Shown one piece after another: positions 8,146 through 17,175 of a stretch of 64,000 bases of DNA. Under the pieces are notes generated by a model that was given only the letters and a program-made list of their open reading frames with translations, did not search any database and was not told the DNA's origin. A program made the position numbers and the translations under genes. This DNA is from Halanaerobium praevalens DSM 2228 (GTDB lineage: Bacteria > Bacillota > Halanaerobiia > Halanaerobiales > Halanaerobiaceae), in contig NC_017455.1 of the NCBI RefSeq assembly GCF_000165465.1, positions 1,922,001-1,986,000 on the forward strand. Reading direction: 5' to 3'. Each line of letters opens with the position of its first letter. Position 1 is the first letter of the stretch.

Positions 8146-9477
8146 TTAATAAGTAGTTAAATATTGATCAATTTCCCACTGATGAACCTGTTTTTTATAA
8201 ACTGAGCATTCAATCTTTTTAGCTTCAACTAAGTGATTAAAGGTATGTTCTCCTAAAGTTTCCCGCATAAATTGGCTTTCTTGGAAATACTTAATAGCCT
8301 CTTCCATAGAACTAGGCAAACTACTTATACCTCTATTTTTTCTTTCTTGATAACTCATTTCATAAATATTATCAGTTGTTTGTTCTCCTGGATCAATTTT
8401 GTTTTTAATACCTGAAAGACCAGCTTTCAGCATAACTGCTGCCGCCAAATAAGGATTTGCAGTTGGATCAGGATTTCTTAATTCTAATCTAGTTCCATTT
8501 TCTCTAGCTGAAGGAACTCGTACTAAAGCACTTCTGTTTTGAGTTGACCAAGAAATATAAACAGGTGCTTCATAACCTGGGACCAAACGCTTATAAGAGT
8601 TAATAGTTGGATTTAAAATAGCTGTAGTTTCCTTAGCATGCTTTAATAAACCACCTATATAATAATAAGCAATTTTACTTAAACCATTTTTATCACTTGG
8701 ATCATAAAAAGCATTTTCTCCATTTTGATATAAAGACTGGTGAACATGCATCCCCGAACCACTTTCTCCATAAATAGGTTTGGGCATAAAAGTAGCATGT
8801 AAATTATGCTGCATTGCCACAACTTTAGTTACAAACTTAAAAGTTGCAATATTATCAGCTGTTCTTAAGACAGGAGTATATTTAAAATCGATTTCATGCT
8901 GACCAGGAGCAACTTCATGGTGAGCTGCTTCTACTTCAAAGCCCATCTTTTTCAGTGCTAAAACAGTGTCTCTTCTCGCTTCTCCACCTAAATCTACTGG
9001 TGATAAATCAAAATAGCCACCACTATCATGAGTATTTGTAGTTGGATTTCCATTTTCATCTTTTTCAAAAAGGAAAAACTCTGGTTCTGGACCGGCAAAC
9101 ATCTCATAACCCATTGCTTTAGCTTCTGCAATAGCTTTTTTTAAGATTCCTCTGGGACAACCAACAAAAGGACTTCCATCGGGTAAATAAATATCACACA
9201 TCATTCTGGCTGTACAACTACCATTATTTGCCCAAGGGAAAATTGTAAAAGTATCATAATCTGGTTTTAAATACATATCAGACTCATGAATTCTGGTATA
9301 ACCCTCAATTGATGAACCATCAAACATAATTTTTCCATCAAGTGCAGCTGGTAATTGTTCAATTGTGATTGCAACATTCTTAATAATACCTAAAATATCA
9401 ACAAACTGAAGCCTTATAAATTCTACATTCTTTTCTTCAGCAATCCTTAAAATCTTCTCTCTACTAATTTTTTCCAT
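8146..9477 (-). CDS. glnA: Glutamine synthetase, type I-alpha
   Basis: It forms glutamine from glutamate, ammonia and ATP and acts as a cytosolic dodecamer. At 443 residues it has the length of the Firmicute I-alpha class. Visible motifs: MFDGSSIEGYTRIHESDM near 50-67, the metal and ATP motifs AGPEPEFFLFE near 132 and SGSGMHVHQSL near 238, NPTINSYKRLVPG near 295-307 and the cation site REN...LELRNPDPTANPYLAAAVML. The insertion and adenylylation Tyr region of the beta class are absent, consistent with control by feedback and GlnR. Its ATG abuts glnR (9478), making a glnRA operon. Confidence 0.97.
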   Translation of the reverse strand: MEKISREKILRIAEEKNVEFIRLQFVDILGIIKNVAITIEQLPAALDGKIMFDGSSIEGYTRIHESDMYLKPDYDTFTIFPWANNGSCTARMMCDIYLPDGSPFVGCPRGILKKAIAEAKAMGYEMFAGPEPEFFLFEKDENGNPTTNTHDSGGYFDLSPVDLGGEARRDTVLALKKMGFEVEAAHHEVAPGQHEIDFKYTPVLRTADNIATFKFVTKVVAMQHNLHATFMPKPIYGESGSGMHVHQSLYQNGENAFYDPSDKNGLSKIAYYYIGGLLKHAKETTAILNPTINSYKRLVPGYEAPVYISWSTQNRSALVRVPSARENGTRLELRNPDPTANPYLAAAVMLKAGLSGIKNKIDPGEQTTDNIYEMSYQERKNRGISSLPSSMEEAIKYFQESQFMRETLGEHTFNHLVEAKKIECSVYKKQVHQWEIDQYLTTY

Positions 9478-9867
9478 CTATTCTTTCTCCTCCTCCTGGG
9501 AATAATGCTTACTACTTTGAGAAAGTCTTTTAATCAAGGCAGAACGATTAGAAACAGGATAAAGTGAATCTAAATCCAGATCTGAATAATCATTAATTTG
9601 TCCTTCATAGTCAGCTTCAATGTCAAAATCAGCAGCTGTAGTTGGTGACTGTAATTTAGAATGTATAATTTCTATACTATCACCTGCTGCCAGCAATTTT
9701 TTAATTTTAAGTAATCTCTGAATATCATTTTCAGAAAAAAGACGCTGATTACCTTTACTTCTAGCAGGGAAAATTAATTCTTGTTGATCATAATAACGGA
9801 TTTGTCTGGAGCTTAAACCTGTTCTTTTTTTAGTTTCCTTCATCGTAATATTTTTTTCTTGATTCAT
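9478..9867 (-). CDS. glnR: GlnR, MerR-family repressor of nitrogen assimilation
   Basis: A 129-residue MerR-family protein. The winged helix covers residues about 8-75 ([20 protein letters not shown], then [12 protein letters not shown]). The C-terminus is short and lacks a metal or drug ligand domain, as in Bacillus GlnR, where that tail senses feedback-inhibited glutamine synthetase. It sits directly before glnA with no gap. A consensus promoter lies upstream, overlapped by an imperfect TGT/ACA dyad that may be its own operator. Confidence 0.9.
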   Translation of the reverse strand: MNQEKNITMKETKKRTGLSSRQIRYYDQQELIFPARSKGNQRLFSENDIQRLLKIKKLLAAGDSIEIIHSKLQSPTTAADFDIEADYEGQINDYSDLDLDSLYPVSNRSALIKRLSQSSKHYSQEEEKE

Positions 9868-9906
9868 AATATCACTACTCCCAAAATTATAATAAATATT
9901 GTAGAA

Positions 9907-9935
9907 ATTATAACACTCTCAAAAACCTATGTCAA
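9907..9935 (-). promoter_or_regulatory. Sigma-A promoter of glnRA with a possible GlnR dyad
   Basis: TTGACA (9930-9935) and TATAAT (9907-9912) on the minus strand are 17 bases apart. Over the -10 lies TGTTATAATTTCTACA, an inverted TGT/ACA pair resembling the GlnR box, but one base shorter than the TGTNA-N7-TNACA consensus. The promoter is convincing; the operator is tentative. Confidence 0.75.
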
Positions 9936-9963
9936 CCTCATGTGAGCTTTTTCAGCGGTTTTT

Positions 9964-10827
9964 TTAATATTTAGGAATAGTTTTTACTGCAGTCACAAAG
10001 TCATTTTTTCGAGGCCAAGCTGCCGCAACTTTTTCAGCTTGTTTTCTATTTTCATAAATTGAAAATACTGTTGGTCCACTACCAGAAACTAATGTGAATT
10101 CTGCAGCTGTATTTTTAAAGATATCTTTTACTTCTTTTATTTCTGGACAAATTTGCTCAGCTGCTTGAGTTAAGTCATTTTTATAATCAAGTGACCAGTT
10201 AACTTTTTCTTCTTTTTTTAAATTAGCTAAGACTGAATCAAAATCAAATTTTTGCTGGCCCTTTATTTCATCATATAATTTATAAACTTTTGGAGTCGAA
10301 ATTCTAAAGTTTGGAGTAACAACAACTAAATATTTTTCCCCTAAAAAAGGCAATTTTTCTAAAATTTCACCTTTGCCAGCTGCAAAAACAGTTCCACCCT
10401 CTAAACAATAAGGAACATCACTACCAATTTCAACTAAATTTTGTCTTAAAAAATCCAAATTAATTTCTAAATCAAATAATTGATATAGTCCTCTTAAAAC
10501 AGCTGCAGCATCTGTACTACCACCAGCCATTCCAGCTGCTATAGGGATGTTTTTTTCTATATATATTTCCACTCCTTTATTTATTTGTGGATTATTAGCA
10601 AAGAAAATTTCAGCTGCTTGATAAGCCAAATTCTCAGAACCTGTTGGCAAATCAGCTTGGGAGTTTTTAATAATAATTCCCCCACTCTTTTTTTTCAATT
10701 TAATTCTATCTGCTAAGCTGATACTTTGCATAATCATTTCTAGCTCATGAAAACCATCTTCTCTTAAATTTTTAACATGTAGAGCTAAATTTATTTTAGC
10801 AGGTGCTTTTAAATATAATTCTTTCAT
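9964..10827 (-). CDS. ispE: 4-diphosphocytidyl-2-C-methyl-D-erythritol kinase
   Basis: A GHMP kinase of the non-mevalonate isoprenoid pathway, 287 residues as expected. The N-terminal AKINLALHV (about 10-18) and the ATP-binding glycine loop IPIAAGMAGGSTDAAAVLRGL near 93-113 are diagnostic, with VSGSGPTVFSIYE in the third GHMP motif near 246. It is transcribed away from bioY and has a small intergenic gap to glnR. No odd features. Confidence 0.95.
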   Translation of the reverse strand: MKELYLKAPAKINLALHVKNLREDGFHELEMIMQSISLADRIKLKKKSGGIIIKNSQADLPTGSENLAYQAAEIFFANNPQINKGVEIYIEKNIPIAAGMAGGSTDAAAVLRGLYQLFDLEINLDFLRQNLVEIGSDVPYCLEGGTVFAAGKGEILEKLPFLGEKYLVVVTPNFRISTPKVYKLYDEIKGQQKFDFDSVLANLKKEEKVNWSLDYKNDLTQAAEQICPEIKEVKDIFKNTAAEFTLVSGSGPTVFSIYENRKQAEKVAAAWPRKNDFVTAVKTIPKY

Positions 10828-10906
10828 AATTATCCCCCCAAATTTTATTTTTTCAAATATACTATTTAAATATACTTCAGCTTATGATAAACTAAATTAA
10901 GATAAA

Positions 10907-10920
10907 TTGACTAATAGTCA
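10907..10920 (+). promoter_or_regulatory. Palindromic operator-like site in the bioY promoter
   Basis: TTGACTAATAGTCA contains the perfect 13-base palindrome TGACT-AAT-AGTCA (10908-10920). TTGACT can serve as a -35 element, with TATTTA 17 bases on; a TATAAT also lies at 10925-10930. The same arms, TGACT-N3-AGTCA, recur in the promoters of the carboxyltransferase operon (47676-47688) and the CofE-like gene (50680-50692). This suggests one shared transcription factor. Confidence 0.6.
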
Positions 10921-10946
10921 TATTTATAATATTTAAGCAAAAAGGA

Positions 10947-11465
10947 GTGTTAAAAATTAATACTAAAAAAATGATTCAAGCTGCTTTAATGGCAGCTTTA
11001 ACTGCTGTTGGAGCTTATATTTTAATTCCAGTGGGACCTGTTCCAATTACTCTCCAAACTTTTTTTGTTCTACTTTCAGGAAGATTATTAGGTCAAAAAT
11101 ATGGAGTTTTAGCTCAAATTACATATCTTTTATTAGGAGCATTTGGTTTACCAATTTTCTCAGGTGGTCAGGCTGGATTAGGAGTGCTTTTAGGACCAAC
11201 TGGAGGTTTTTTAATTAGTTTTATAGTAGCTAGTTGGATTGCAGGCCACTATAGTGGCCAACGTGAAAAAGATCTTTTTATATTAGCTACTGCTGTTTTA
11301 AGTAATTATCTTTTAGGTAGTCTGTATTTCAGCTTCATAACGGGAAGCAATTTAATTGAAGCCTTTAGTTTAACAGTAATCCCATTTATTCCTGGAGATT
11401 TGTTAAAAATAATTTTAGTTTTAACTATTGCTCCCTTAATCGAGAAAAAACTAGAATTTAATTAA
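10947..11465 (+). CDS. bioY: BioY biotin transporter S component
   Basis: An ECF-type biotin-binding membrane protein with six hydrophobic segments. It shows the family core AALTAVGAYILIPVGPVPITLQTFFVLLSG and, later, GGFLISFIVASWIAG. About 167-172 residues. The start is unresolved: the outer GTG (10947) overlaps the ribosome-binding site AAAGGAG (10941-10947). ATT at 10956 has ideal 8-base spacing and family-like N-terminal length, while the first ATG (10971) is 23 bases away. The window has no ecfAA'T genes, so it must use a shared module or act alone. A palindrome in the promoter suggests regulation; a strong terminator follows. Confidence 0.93.
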   Translation: MLKINTKKMIQAALMAALTAVGAYILIPVGPVPITLQTFFVLLSGRLLGQKYGVLAQITYLLLGAFGLPIFSGGQAGLGVLLGPTGGFLISFIVASWIAGHYSGQREKDLFILATAVLSNYLLGSLYFSFITGSNLIEAFSLTVIPFIPGDLLKIILVLTIAPLIEKKLEFN

Positions 11466-11489
11466 TACTTTTCAAAAAACTTAAACTTT

Positions 11490-11521
11490 AAATAAACCAC
11501 CTAAATTTAGGTGGTTTATTT
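11490..11521 (+). terminator. Terminator of bioY (bidirectional-capable)
   Basis: A perfect 32-base palindrome with arms AAATAAACCACCTAAA and TTTAGGTGGTTTATTT lies 25 bp past the bioY stop, flanked by T-rich sequence. It is placed between convergent genes and could serve both. Confidence 0.85.
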
Positions 11522-11555
11522 ATTTTAAAGGTTTATTAGTTATCTACTTTTAAAT

Positions 11556-11873
11556 TTATCTAAATCTAAAAGGGCCCTCCCTAAAATCTAAAAAAGGAAA
11601 TCTAGGCTGATGATAAATCTGAAAGGGACTTTGATTAACTAAGATGTAAATTAAATATAAAGCCAAAAAAACAATTATAAGCGGTACTAGAAACCATAAT
11701 CTAGTGTTTTGTAATAAAATATGAAAACCAAAAATTATAATTAAAACTGGCCAATATTTATTCAAAAAGTAAAATAGCTTAAATTGATACTGACCTAAAC
11801 TATCTCCTAAAAATATAATTCCACTAAAAATTAAAATTATAGCAATTAAAATTTTATCTTTATTTGCTGTCAT
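11556..11873 (-). CDS. Small membrane protein with LiaI/LiaF-like transmembrane region
   Basis: About 105 residues with three hydrophobic segments. KYWPVLIIIFGFHILLQ matches the W-P-[VL]-x-[IL]-x-G signature of the LiaF-like transmembrane domain (DUF5668 type). The ATG at 11871-11873 is chosen because AAAGGTG lies 6 bases before it; a GTG at 11882 overlaps that ribosome-binding site. The gene overlaps the end of the PspC-like gene by about 14 bp, so the two are translationally coupled. A role in sensing or responding to envelope stress is inferred from the pairing. It ends with an unusual aromatic and Arg-rich tail (PFRFR). Confidence 0.65.
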   Translation of the reverse strand: MTANKDKILIAIILIFSGIIFLGDSLGQYQFKLFYFLNKYWPVLIIIFGFHILLQNTRLWFLVPLIIVFLALYLIYILVNQSPFQIYHQPRFPFLDFREGPFRFR

Positions 11874-12387
11874 TTTGATCACCTTTAAGCAATAAAAAAC
11901 CTAGAATAATAAAAATCAAAGGCCAATATCTTTCCCAATAAAAATCTGGAATCCAAATATCAACTAAAAAAATAGATCCCAATAAAATCATAATCATAGC
12001 AAATAATTGACGTCTATTATTTTTATTTTGAGAACCAGAGTTTTTAGCTTCTTGATAGGCAATATTTTGAGCCTGAGCTTCTGCTTCTGCTTCACTTTCT
12101 CTTTTATTAAAATCATTTTCTGCTTCAAAATCAGAATCAGCTTGATTAGGATTTACATTTTTTTTGAAAGAATCTTTATTCTGGGCACTATATTGATTTT
12201 TAACAGGTTCTTCTGAGATTATGATCCAAGCAATAATATAAGCTATAAGTCCAATTCCTTGAAATAAAAAAATCAATAATACAGCTAATCTAATTAAAGA
12301 AGAATCAATATCAAAATAATCACCTAAGCCACCACAGACTCCAGCAATCATTCTATCATTTTTAGAACGATATAATCTTTTTTGCAA
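11860..12387 (-). CDS. PspC-domain envelope-stress protein
   Basis: The N-terminal 60 residues form a PspC domain (RLYRSKNDRMIAGVCGGLGDYFDIDSS plus a hydrophobic segment ending AYIIAWIIISEEP). An Ala/Glu/Asn-rich linker of about 60 residues follows, then two C-terminal membrane segments with RYWPLIFIILGFLLL, the same LiaF-like motif as the next gene. TTG at 12387 is preferred: AAAGG lies 9 bases before it, while the ATG at 12396 touches the ribosome-binding site and PspC proteins normally begin with xKRLYRS. A promoter lies just upstream. Confidence 0.8.
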   Translation of the reverse strand: MQKRLYRSKNDRMIAGVCGGLGDYFDIDSSLIRLAVLLIFLFQGIGLIAYIIAWIIISEEPVKNQYSAQNKDSFKKNVNPNQADSDFEAENDFNKRESEAEAEAQAQNIAYQEAKNSGSQNKNNRRQLFAMIMILLGSIFLVDIWIPDFYWERYWPLIFIILGFLLLKGDQNDSK

Positions 12388-12445
12388 AGTAACCATCCTT
12401 TCTTATTATATTAATAAACAAATAGTATCTATTTATTCTGATTAT

Positions 12446-12474
12446 AGTATCGCAGATTTTATTAAAGTTGTCAA
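12446..12474 (-). promoter_or_regulatory. Promoter of the PspC operon
   Basis: TTGACA (12469-12474) and GATACT (12446-12451) on the minus strand are 17 bases apart. The -35 begins right after the T-run of the upstream gene's terminator. Confidence 0.6.
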
Positions 12475-12497
12475 AAAAAGCCGGGCTCAGCCCGACT
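12475..12497 (-). terminator. Terminator of the ABC exporter gene
   Basis: GTCGGGC-TGA-GCCCGGC followed by seven T on the minus strand, 24 bp past the ABC gene stop at 12521. Confidence 0.88.
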
Positions 12498-12520
12498 CCA
12501 ATATTTCAACTTTTTTAAAA

Positions 12521-14251
12521 TTATTCTACTGTGAGAGTATTAGAAAATTGTTCATCATAAAGTTTAGAATATTCCCCTCCACTCTTAATTAATTGCGAAT
12601 GGGTACCTTTTTCAACTATCCCTTTTTCTGTCAGTACAATTATTTGATCAGCATTAACTACTGTGGATAAGCGGTGAGCAATAACTAAAGTTGTCCTGCC
12701 AGCAGCTAATTTTTCTAAGGACTGCTGAATAATTCTTTCGCTCCTATTATCAAGTGAAGATGTTGCTTCATCTAAAATTAAAATCGGAGGATTTTTTAAA
12801 AAAGAGCGTGCAATAGAAACTCTCTGTTTTTGTCCTCCAGAAAGTTTAACTCCTCTTTCTCCAATATCTGTTTCATAGCCTTCACTTAAATTTAAAATAA
12901 AATGATGAGCATTTGCTTTTTTAGCTGCTGCTATAATTTCTTCATCTGAGGGATTAGTAGTTCCATAAGCAATATTTTCTTTAACTGTACCATTAAAAAG
13001 AAAAACATCCTGCTGCACTATACCAATATTGCTTCTTAAAGATTTTAAGGTTACAGCTTGGATATCAATTTGATCAATAGAAAGACGACCACTATCAATT
13101 TCATAAAAGCGGGGTAATAATTTTGTCAAAGTTGATTTTCCAGCCCCTGAAGGTCCAACAAAAGCTACTGTGTTTCCAGGCTCAATTTCTATGTTAACAT
13201 TTGTTAATACTTTTTCCTGATTATCATAACTAAAACTAACAGCTTCATATTTAATTAAACCTTGAACATCTTTTAATACCTGTGCTTCAGGATCATCTTT
13301 AATTTCTGGATCAACTTCTAATAATTCTTGAAAACGACTAAAACCAGACATTCCTCGCTGCAATTGTTCATTAAAATTAACTAACCTTCTAATTGGATTC
13401 ATAAACATATTTACATAAAATAAAAAAGCAACCATCTGTCCAACTGAAAGTGAACCCTGATAAATAAAATATCCTCCTACTGAAAGAGTGCTCAATCGGA
13501 TTAAATTAATAAATAAATTCATTCCCGAATGAAACTGAGCCATATTTTTCATAGCCCATTCACGAGAACGTCGGTAATTATGGTTACCTTCACAAAATTT
13601 TTGATTTTCAAAATCTTCATTAGTAAAAGATTTTACTACTCTAATTCCACTTAAACTGTCTTCTATAATTGTATTAACTTCTGCCATTTTTTCTCTAATT
13701 AACTTAAAAGCATGATACATTTTTTCACCTAAGTGTAAAGAAAAGAAAAACATAATAGGTATTAAGGCAAAAGTAACCAAAGCCAATTGCAAATGCATTT
13801 TAATTAAAATAATAAAAGAACCAATTAACAACATAATAGAAATTAATATATCTTCTGGCCCATGGTGAGCAAGTTCAGATATATTATTTAAATCATTAAC
13901 GACTCTTGACATCAAATATCCAACTTTATTATTATCATAAAATTTAAAGGATAATTTTTGCAAATGGGTAAATAAATCAGAACGCATATCAGTTTCCATT
14001 CTAATTCCCACTACATGGCCCCAATAATGAACTATATATTGAAAAACAAAGCGTAAAGCATACAAAAGCAGGAGGATGATTCCAATTTTAATCATCATCT
14101 CTGCATTCTTCTGGGGAAAATAATCATCAATCAAACGCTGGACATAAACTGGATAAACTAAATCAATACCAGACATTAAAAGAGCACAACTAATATCTAC
14201 CAGAAAAAGCTGCCAGTGATTTTTATAATAACTAAAAAATTTCTTCAGCAA
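12521..14251 (-). CDS. ABC exporter, fused permease and ATPase (MsbA-like half transporter)
   Basis: A 576-residue half-transporter. Residues 1 to about 305 form the six-helix exporter membrane domain (ABC_membrane). The ATPase domain carries Walker A GPSGAGKST near 368, the Q-loop in IGIVQQDVFLF, signature LSGGQKQR near 476, Walker B ILILDEATSSLD and the H-loop IAHRLST. It works as a homodimer or with a partner; none is adjacent. Sequence type is the multidrug or lipid exporter group, and the substrate cannot be read. It has its own terminator. Confidence 0.9.
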   Translation of the reverse strand: MLKKFFSYYKNHWQLFLVDISCALLMSGIDLVYPVYVQRLIDDYFPQKNAEMMIKIGIILLLLYALRFVFQYIVHYWGHVVGIRMETDMRSDLFTHLQKLSFKFYDNNKVGYLMSRVVNDLNNISELAHHGPEDILISIMLLIGSFIILIKMHLQLALVTFALIPIMFFFSLHLGEKMYHAFKLIREKMAEVNTIIEDSLSGIRVVKSFTNEDFENQKFCEGNHNYRRSREWAMKNMAQFHSGMNLFINLIRLSTLSVGGYFIYQGSLSVGQMVAFLFYVNMFMNPIRRLVNFNEQLQRGMSGFSRFQELLEVDPEIKDDPEAQVLKDVQGLIKYEAVSFSYDNQEKVLTNVNIEIEPGNTVAFVGPSGAGKSTLTKLLPRFYEIDSGRLSIDQIDIQAVTLKSLRSNIGIVQQDVFLFNGTVKENIAYGTTNPSDEEIIAAAKKANAHHFILNLSEGYETDIGERGVKLSGGQKQRVSIARSFLKNPPILILDEATSSLDNRSERIIQQSLEKLAAGRTTLVIAHRLSTVVNADQIIVLTEKGIVEKGTHSQLIKSGGEYSKLYDEQFSNTLTVE

Positions 14252-14420
14252 ATTAAAGCCTCCTTTTTTATTTACTAATTAGAAATTTTATCACAGCTGT
14301 AAAATCATTGCAATCGGTTTTTTAACAAATGTTAGCCTAAACTTAACAGTAATTTAATATTACTGAAACATTCTTTTAGTAAAATAATAGTTAAATAAAT
14401 AAAATATTGGGAGGAATAGA

Positions 14421-14681
14421 ATGTTTAAACAAAAAAGTATTCAAAATAAACTGTTAATTGCAGTTTCAATGGTAATCTTAATAATAATTTTACTAAGTTC
14501 ATCTCTTTATTACAATAGCTCTAAAAATATATTAAAAAACATTTTAATTAAAGAAGCTGAAAAAATTGCAGCAAGCAGCAAAGAGCAGAGTTCAGTTACT
14601 TATGAAATAACAAAAGCAACAAGAAATTTAAATGCTATGGCCAAAGACTTACTGCAAAGTATTAAACATTTTCAAGTCTAA
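14421..14681 (+). pseudogene. Internally deleted methyl-accepting chemotaxis protein (mini remnant)
   Basis: An 86-residue reading frame. The first 30 residues look like the N-terminus of a chemotaxis receptor (MFKQKSIQNKLLIAVSM then a membrane segment). Residues about 46-86 look like the extreme C-terminus of a receptor signalling domain (IAASSKEQSSVTYEITKAT ... DLLQSIKHFQV). The whole sensor, HAMP and most of the signalling coiled coil are missing, yet the frame stays open and GGGAGG lies before ATG. Either an in-frame deletion product or a rare mini-protein. It cannot signal like a normal receptor because the CheA/CheW-binding tip is absent. Confidence 0.7.
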
Positions 14682-14736
14682 AATGAAATAATAATATGAG
14701 ACTATTTTTAGAACAAAATATATAAATAAAAACTAA

Positions 14737-14767
14737 AACCCCTGCCAGTAAATCTACTGCAGGGGCT
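14737..14767 (-). terminator. Terminator of the pst operon
   Basis: CCCCTGC pairs with GCAGGGG around a 12-base middle, and on the minus strand TTTTAGTTTTT follows. It is 37 bp past the phoU stop and also sits after the plus-strand receptor remnant. Confidence 0.82.
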
Positions 14768-14803
14768 TAATAATGATATATAATTTGAATTAAAATCTAT
14801 TTA

Positions 14804-15460
14804 TTAAAGTTCAGTCCATTTTCCTGTTTTCATATAAACAGTCCGCTCACAAATATTAGTTGCATGATCTCCTATTCTTTCTAAAAAACGACTAATGAAC
14901 ATTAAAGAAGTTACCTGCTCAATTGTAGTACAATCCTTTTCCATAATTTCTAATAATTCAGCTTTAATTTGTTTATCCAGTTGATTAACCTCTTTATCTT
15001 TTGCTGCAACTTCTTTGGCCTTTTCTATATCCATATCTACAAATGCTTTTAAACTATTTTTGAGCTGCTCTACAACTTTATCTTTCATTTTAGGTAAATC
15101 TTGCATTTCTTTAATTAATGACTTGTTTCCAATTTCTTTCACTCTATGGGCAATATTTGAGGCATTATCACCAACACGTTCTAAATCAGTTACTAATTTC
15201 GAAATTACTATAATTTTACGCAAATCTATTGCTACTGGCTGTTGGAGAGCTATTAAACGGGTACACTTTTCTTCTATTTCTAGTTCATAATTGTCTATAA
15301 TATCATCTTCTTTAATTATTTGATTTGCAAGTTGAAGCTCACTATTAACTAAAGCTTCAATACTTTTGCTTATACTTTCACCAACTAGACTTCCCATTTT
15401 CAGCATTTCTTTTTCTAAATCATTCAATTCTGTGTGAAAATTTTTGCGTGAATCTCTCAT
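14804..15460 (-). CDS. phoU: PhoU phosphate-transport regulator
   Basis: 218 residues, two tandem three-helix PhoU repeats, each with the E-x3-D-x3-D metal pattern: KEDDIIDNYELEIEE in the first half and AAKDKEVNQLDKQIK in the second. PhoU restrains the Pst transporter and phosphate signalling when phosphate is plentiful. It is the last gene of pstSCAB-phoU, which fits that role. The gap after pstB is 87 bp. Confidence 0.95.
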   Translation of the reverse strand: MRDSRKNFHTELNDLEKEMLKMGSLVGESISKSIEALVNSELQLANQIIKEDDIIDNYELEIEEKCTRLIALQQPVAIDLRKIIVISKLVTDLERVGDNASNIAHRVKEIGNKSLIKEMQDLPKMKDKVVEQLKNSLKAFVDMDIEKAKEVAAKDKEVNQLDKQIKAELLEIMEKDCTTIEQVTSLMFISRFLERIGDHATNICERTVYMKTGKWTEL

Positions 15461-15547
15461 TTGAAATTTCCTCCCTCTTTCATTTAGATATCTTAATCTT
15501 AACTTTTAAATTTACAGGAATTTGGCTTTGATTAATTTATAAGCTTT

Positions 15548-16309
15548 TTAACCAAAACGACCAGTTATATAATCTTCTGTTCTTTGATCAGCTGGATTTT
15601 CAAATATTTTATTTGTTTGATCATATTCTACTAGTTCTCCCATTAAGAAAAACCCAGTCATATCAGAAACACGAGCTGCCTGCTGCATACTGTGGGTTAC
15701 TATTACAATACTATATTCTTTTTTTAATTCTTCTATTAAATCTTCTATTTTAGCTGTAGCAACTGGATCTAGAGCTGAAGCCGGCTCATCCATTAACAAA
15801 ACTTCTGGTTTAACTGCTAAAGCTCGAGCAATACATAATCGCTGCTGCTGGCCTCCAGATAGGCTGAGAGCAGATGTATCAAGTCTATCTTTAACCTCAT
15901 CATATAAAGCAGCTCCCTTTAAACTTTTGATAACAATCTCTTCTAATTCATTTTTATCCTTTATTCCATGTATTTTAGGGCCATAAGCTACATTCTCAAA
16001 TATTGATTTAGGAAATGGATTAGGCTGTTGAAAAACCATTCCAATTCTTTTGCGGAGATTTACAACATCAACATTTGCTTGATAAATACTTTCTCCATCA
16101 AATAAGATATCCCCTTCCAGTCTTGCTCCTTCAATTAAATCATTCATCCTATTAATAGTTCTTAAAAAAGTTGATTTTCCACAACCAGATGGTCCAATTA
16201 GAGCCGTAACTTTATTTTTTTCTACATCCATAGTAATATTTTCTAAAGCTTGAAAATCATCATAGAAAAAATCTATATTTTTAATTTCTAATACATTTTG
16301 CTTTGACAT
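15548..16309 (-). CDS. pstB: Phosphate ABC transporter ATPase
   Basis: 253 residues. Walker [10 protein letters not shown] near 39-47, the Q-loop [19 protein letters not shown] typical for PstB, signature [15 protein letters not shown], Walker [14 protein letters not shown] and the switch His in VTHSMQQ. It energizes inward phosphate transport by PstC/PstA. It sits 14 bp after pstA in the operon. Confidence 0.97.
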   Translation of the reverse strand: MSKQNVLEIKNIDFFYDDFQALENITMDVEKNKVTALIGPSGCGKSTFLRTINRMNDLIEGARLEGDILFDGESIYQANVDVVNLRKRIGMVFQQPNPFPKSIFENVAYGPKIHGIKDKNELEEIVIKSLKGAALYDEVKDRLDTSALSLSGGQQQRLCIARALAVKPEVLLMDEPASALDPVATAKIEDLIEELKKEYSIVIVTHSMQQAARVSDMTGFFLMGELVEYDQTNKIFENPADQRTEDYITGRFG

Positions 16310-16323
16310 TAATTATCCTCCCT

Positions 16324-17175
16324 TTATTTCCGACTATATTTATACCGAATAAATGTTGCTAAACCATTTAAAATAAATAATAAAATTAATAATAATAAAC
16401 TACCACTAGCAGCTACTAATTCAAATTCCACTTTAGGTAGTGAAGTCCAATTAAAAATCTGAATCGGAATCACTGTAAAACTATCCATAATTCCCTGAGG
16501 GGTAAACATTACAAAAGTTAAAGCTCCCATCATAATTAAAGGTGCAGTTTCTCCAATTGCCCTCGAAATAGCCAGAATAAAACCAGTTAAAATTGAAGGT
16601 AAAGCTGATGGCAAAACAACTCTATATACTGTGTGCCAATGATTTGCACCTAAAGCATAAGAAGCATTCCGCAGTGAATCAGGAACACTTTTTAAAGACT
16701 CTTGTGCTGAAACAATTACTACTGGCAGCACAAGTAGACTTAAAGTTAAAGCTCCTGCTAAAACACTTCTACCCATATTTAAATATCTTACAAAAACTCC
16801 CAGTCCTAACATTCCATAAATAATAGAAGGGATTCCAGCTAAATTAGCAATATTAAGTTTAATTAAATCTGTTAGCTTATTTTCAGGAGCATATTCTTCT
16901 AAATAAATTGCTGTTGCTGTTCCCACAGAAAAAGTAATCGGGATCATTAATCCTATTACATAAATAGTTCCAAATAAACCTGCCTTAATTCCTGCTTTAG
17001 CTGGAAAGCGAGAATCAAAACGAGTAAAGAATTCCCAATCAAGCATAATTATCCCCTTAGAAACAATGTCATAAATCAATGCCGCTAAAACAACTAAGCC
17101 TAAAGAAATAAAGATTAAAAATATAATCTTAAAAATTTTGTCGATCAACATTCTTTTTTGTTTAAGATTAGCCAT
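16324..17175 (-). CDS. pstA: Phosphate ABC transporter permease PstA
   Basis: 283 residues with six hydrophobic segments. The EAA-type loop ASYALGANHWHTVYRVVLPSALPSILTG and AISRAIGETAPLIMMGAL identify PstA. Its ATG overlaps the pstC stop in TAATG, so the two permeases are translationally coupled. Confidence 0.96.
   Translation of the reverse strand: MANLKQKRMLIDKIFKIIFLIFISLGLVVLAALIYDIVSKGIIMLDWEFFTRFDSRFPAKAGIKAGLFGTIYVIGLMIPITFSVGTATAIYLEEYAPENKLTDLIKLNIANLAGIPSIIYGMLGLGVFVRYLNMGRSVLAGALTLSLLVLPVVIVSAQESLKSVPDSLRNASYALGANHWHTVYRVVLPSALPSILTGFILAISRAIGETAPLIMMGALTFVMFTPQGIMDSFTVIPIQIFNWTSLPKVEFELVAASGSLLLLILLFILNGLATFIRYKYSRK

Noticed and set aside
9905-9922. GlnR operator before glnRA
   Set aside because: The TGT/ACA dyad is one base shorter than the consensus. 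I keep it as a note in the promoter entry and not as a separate feature.
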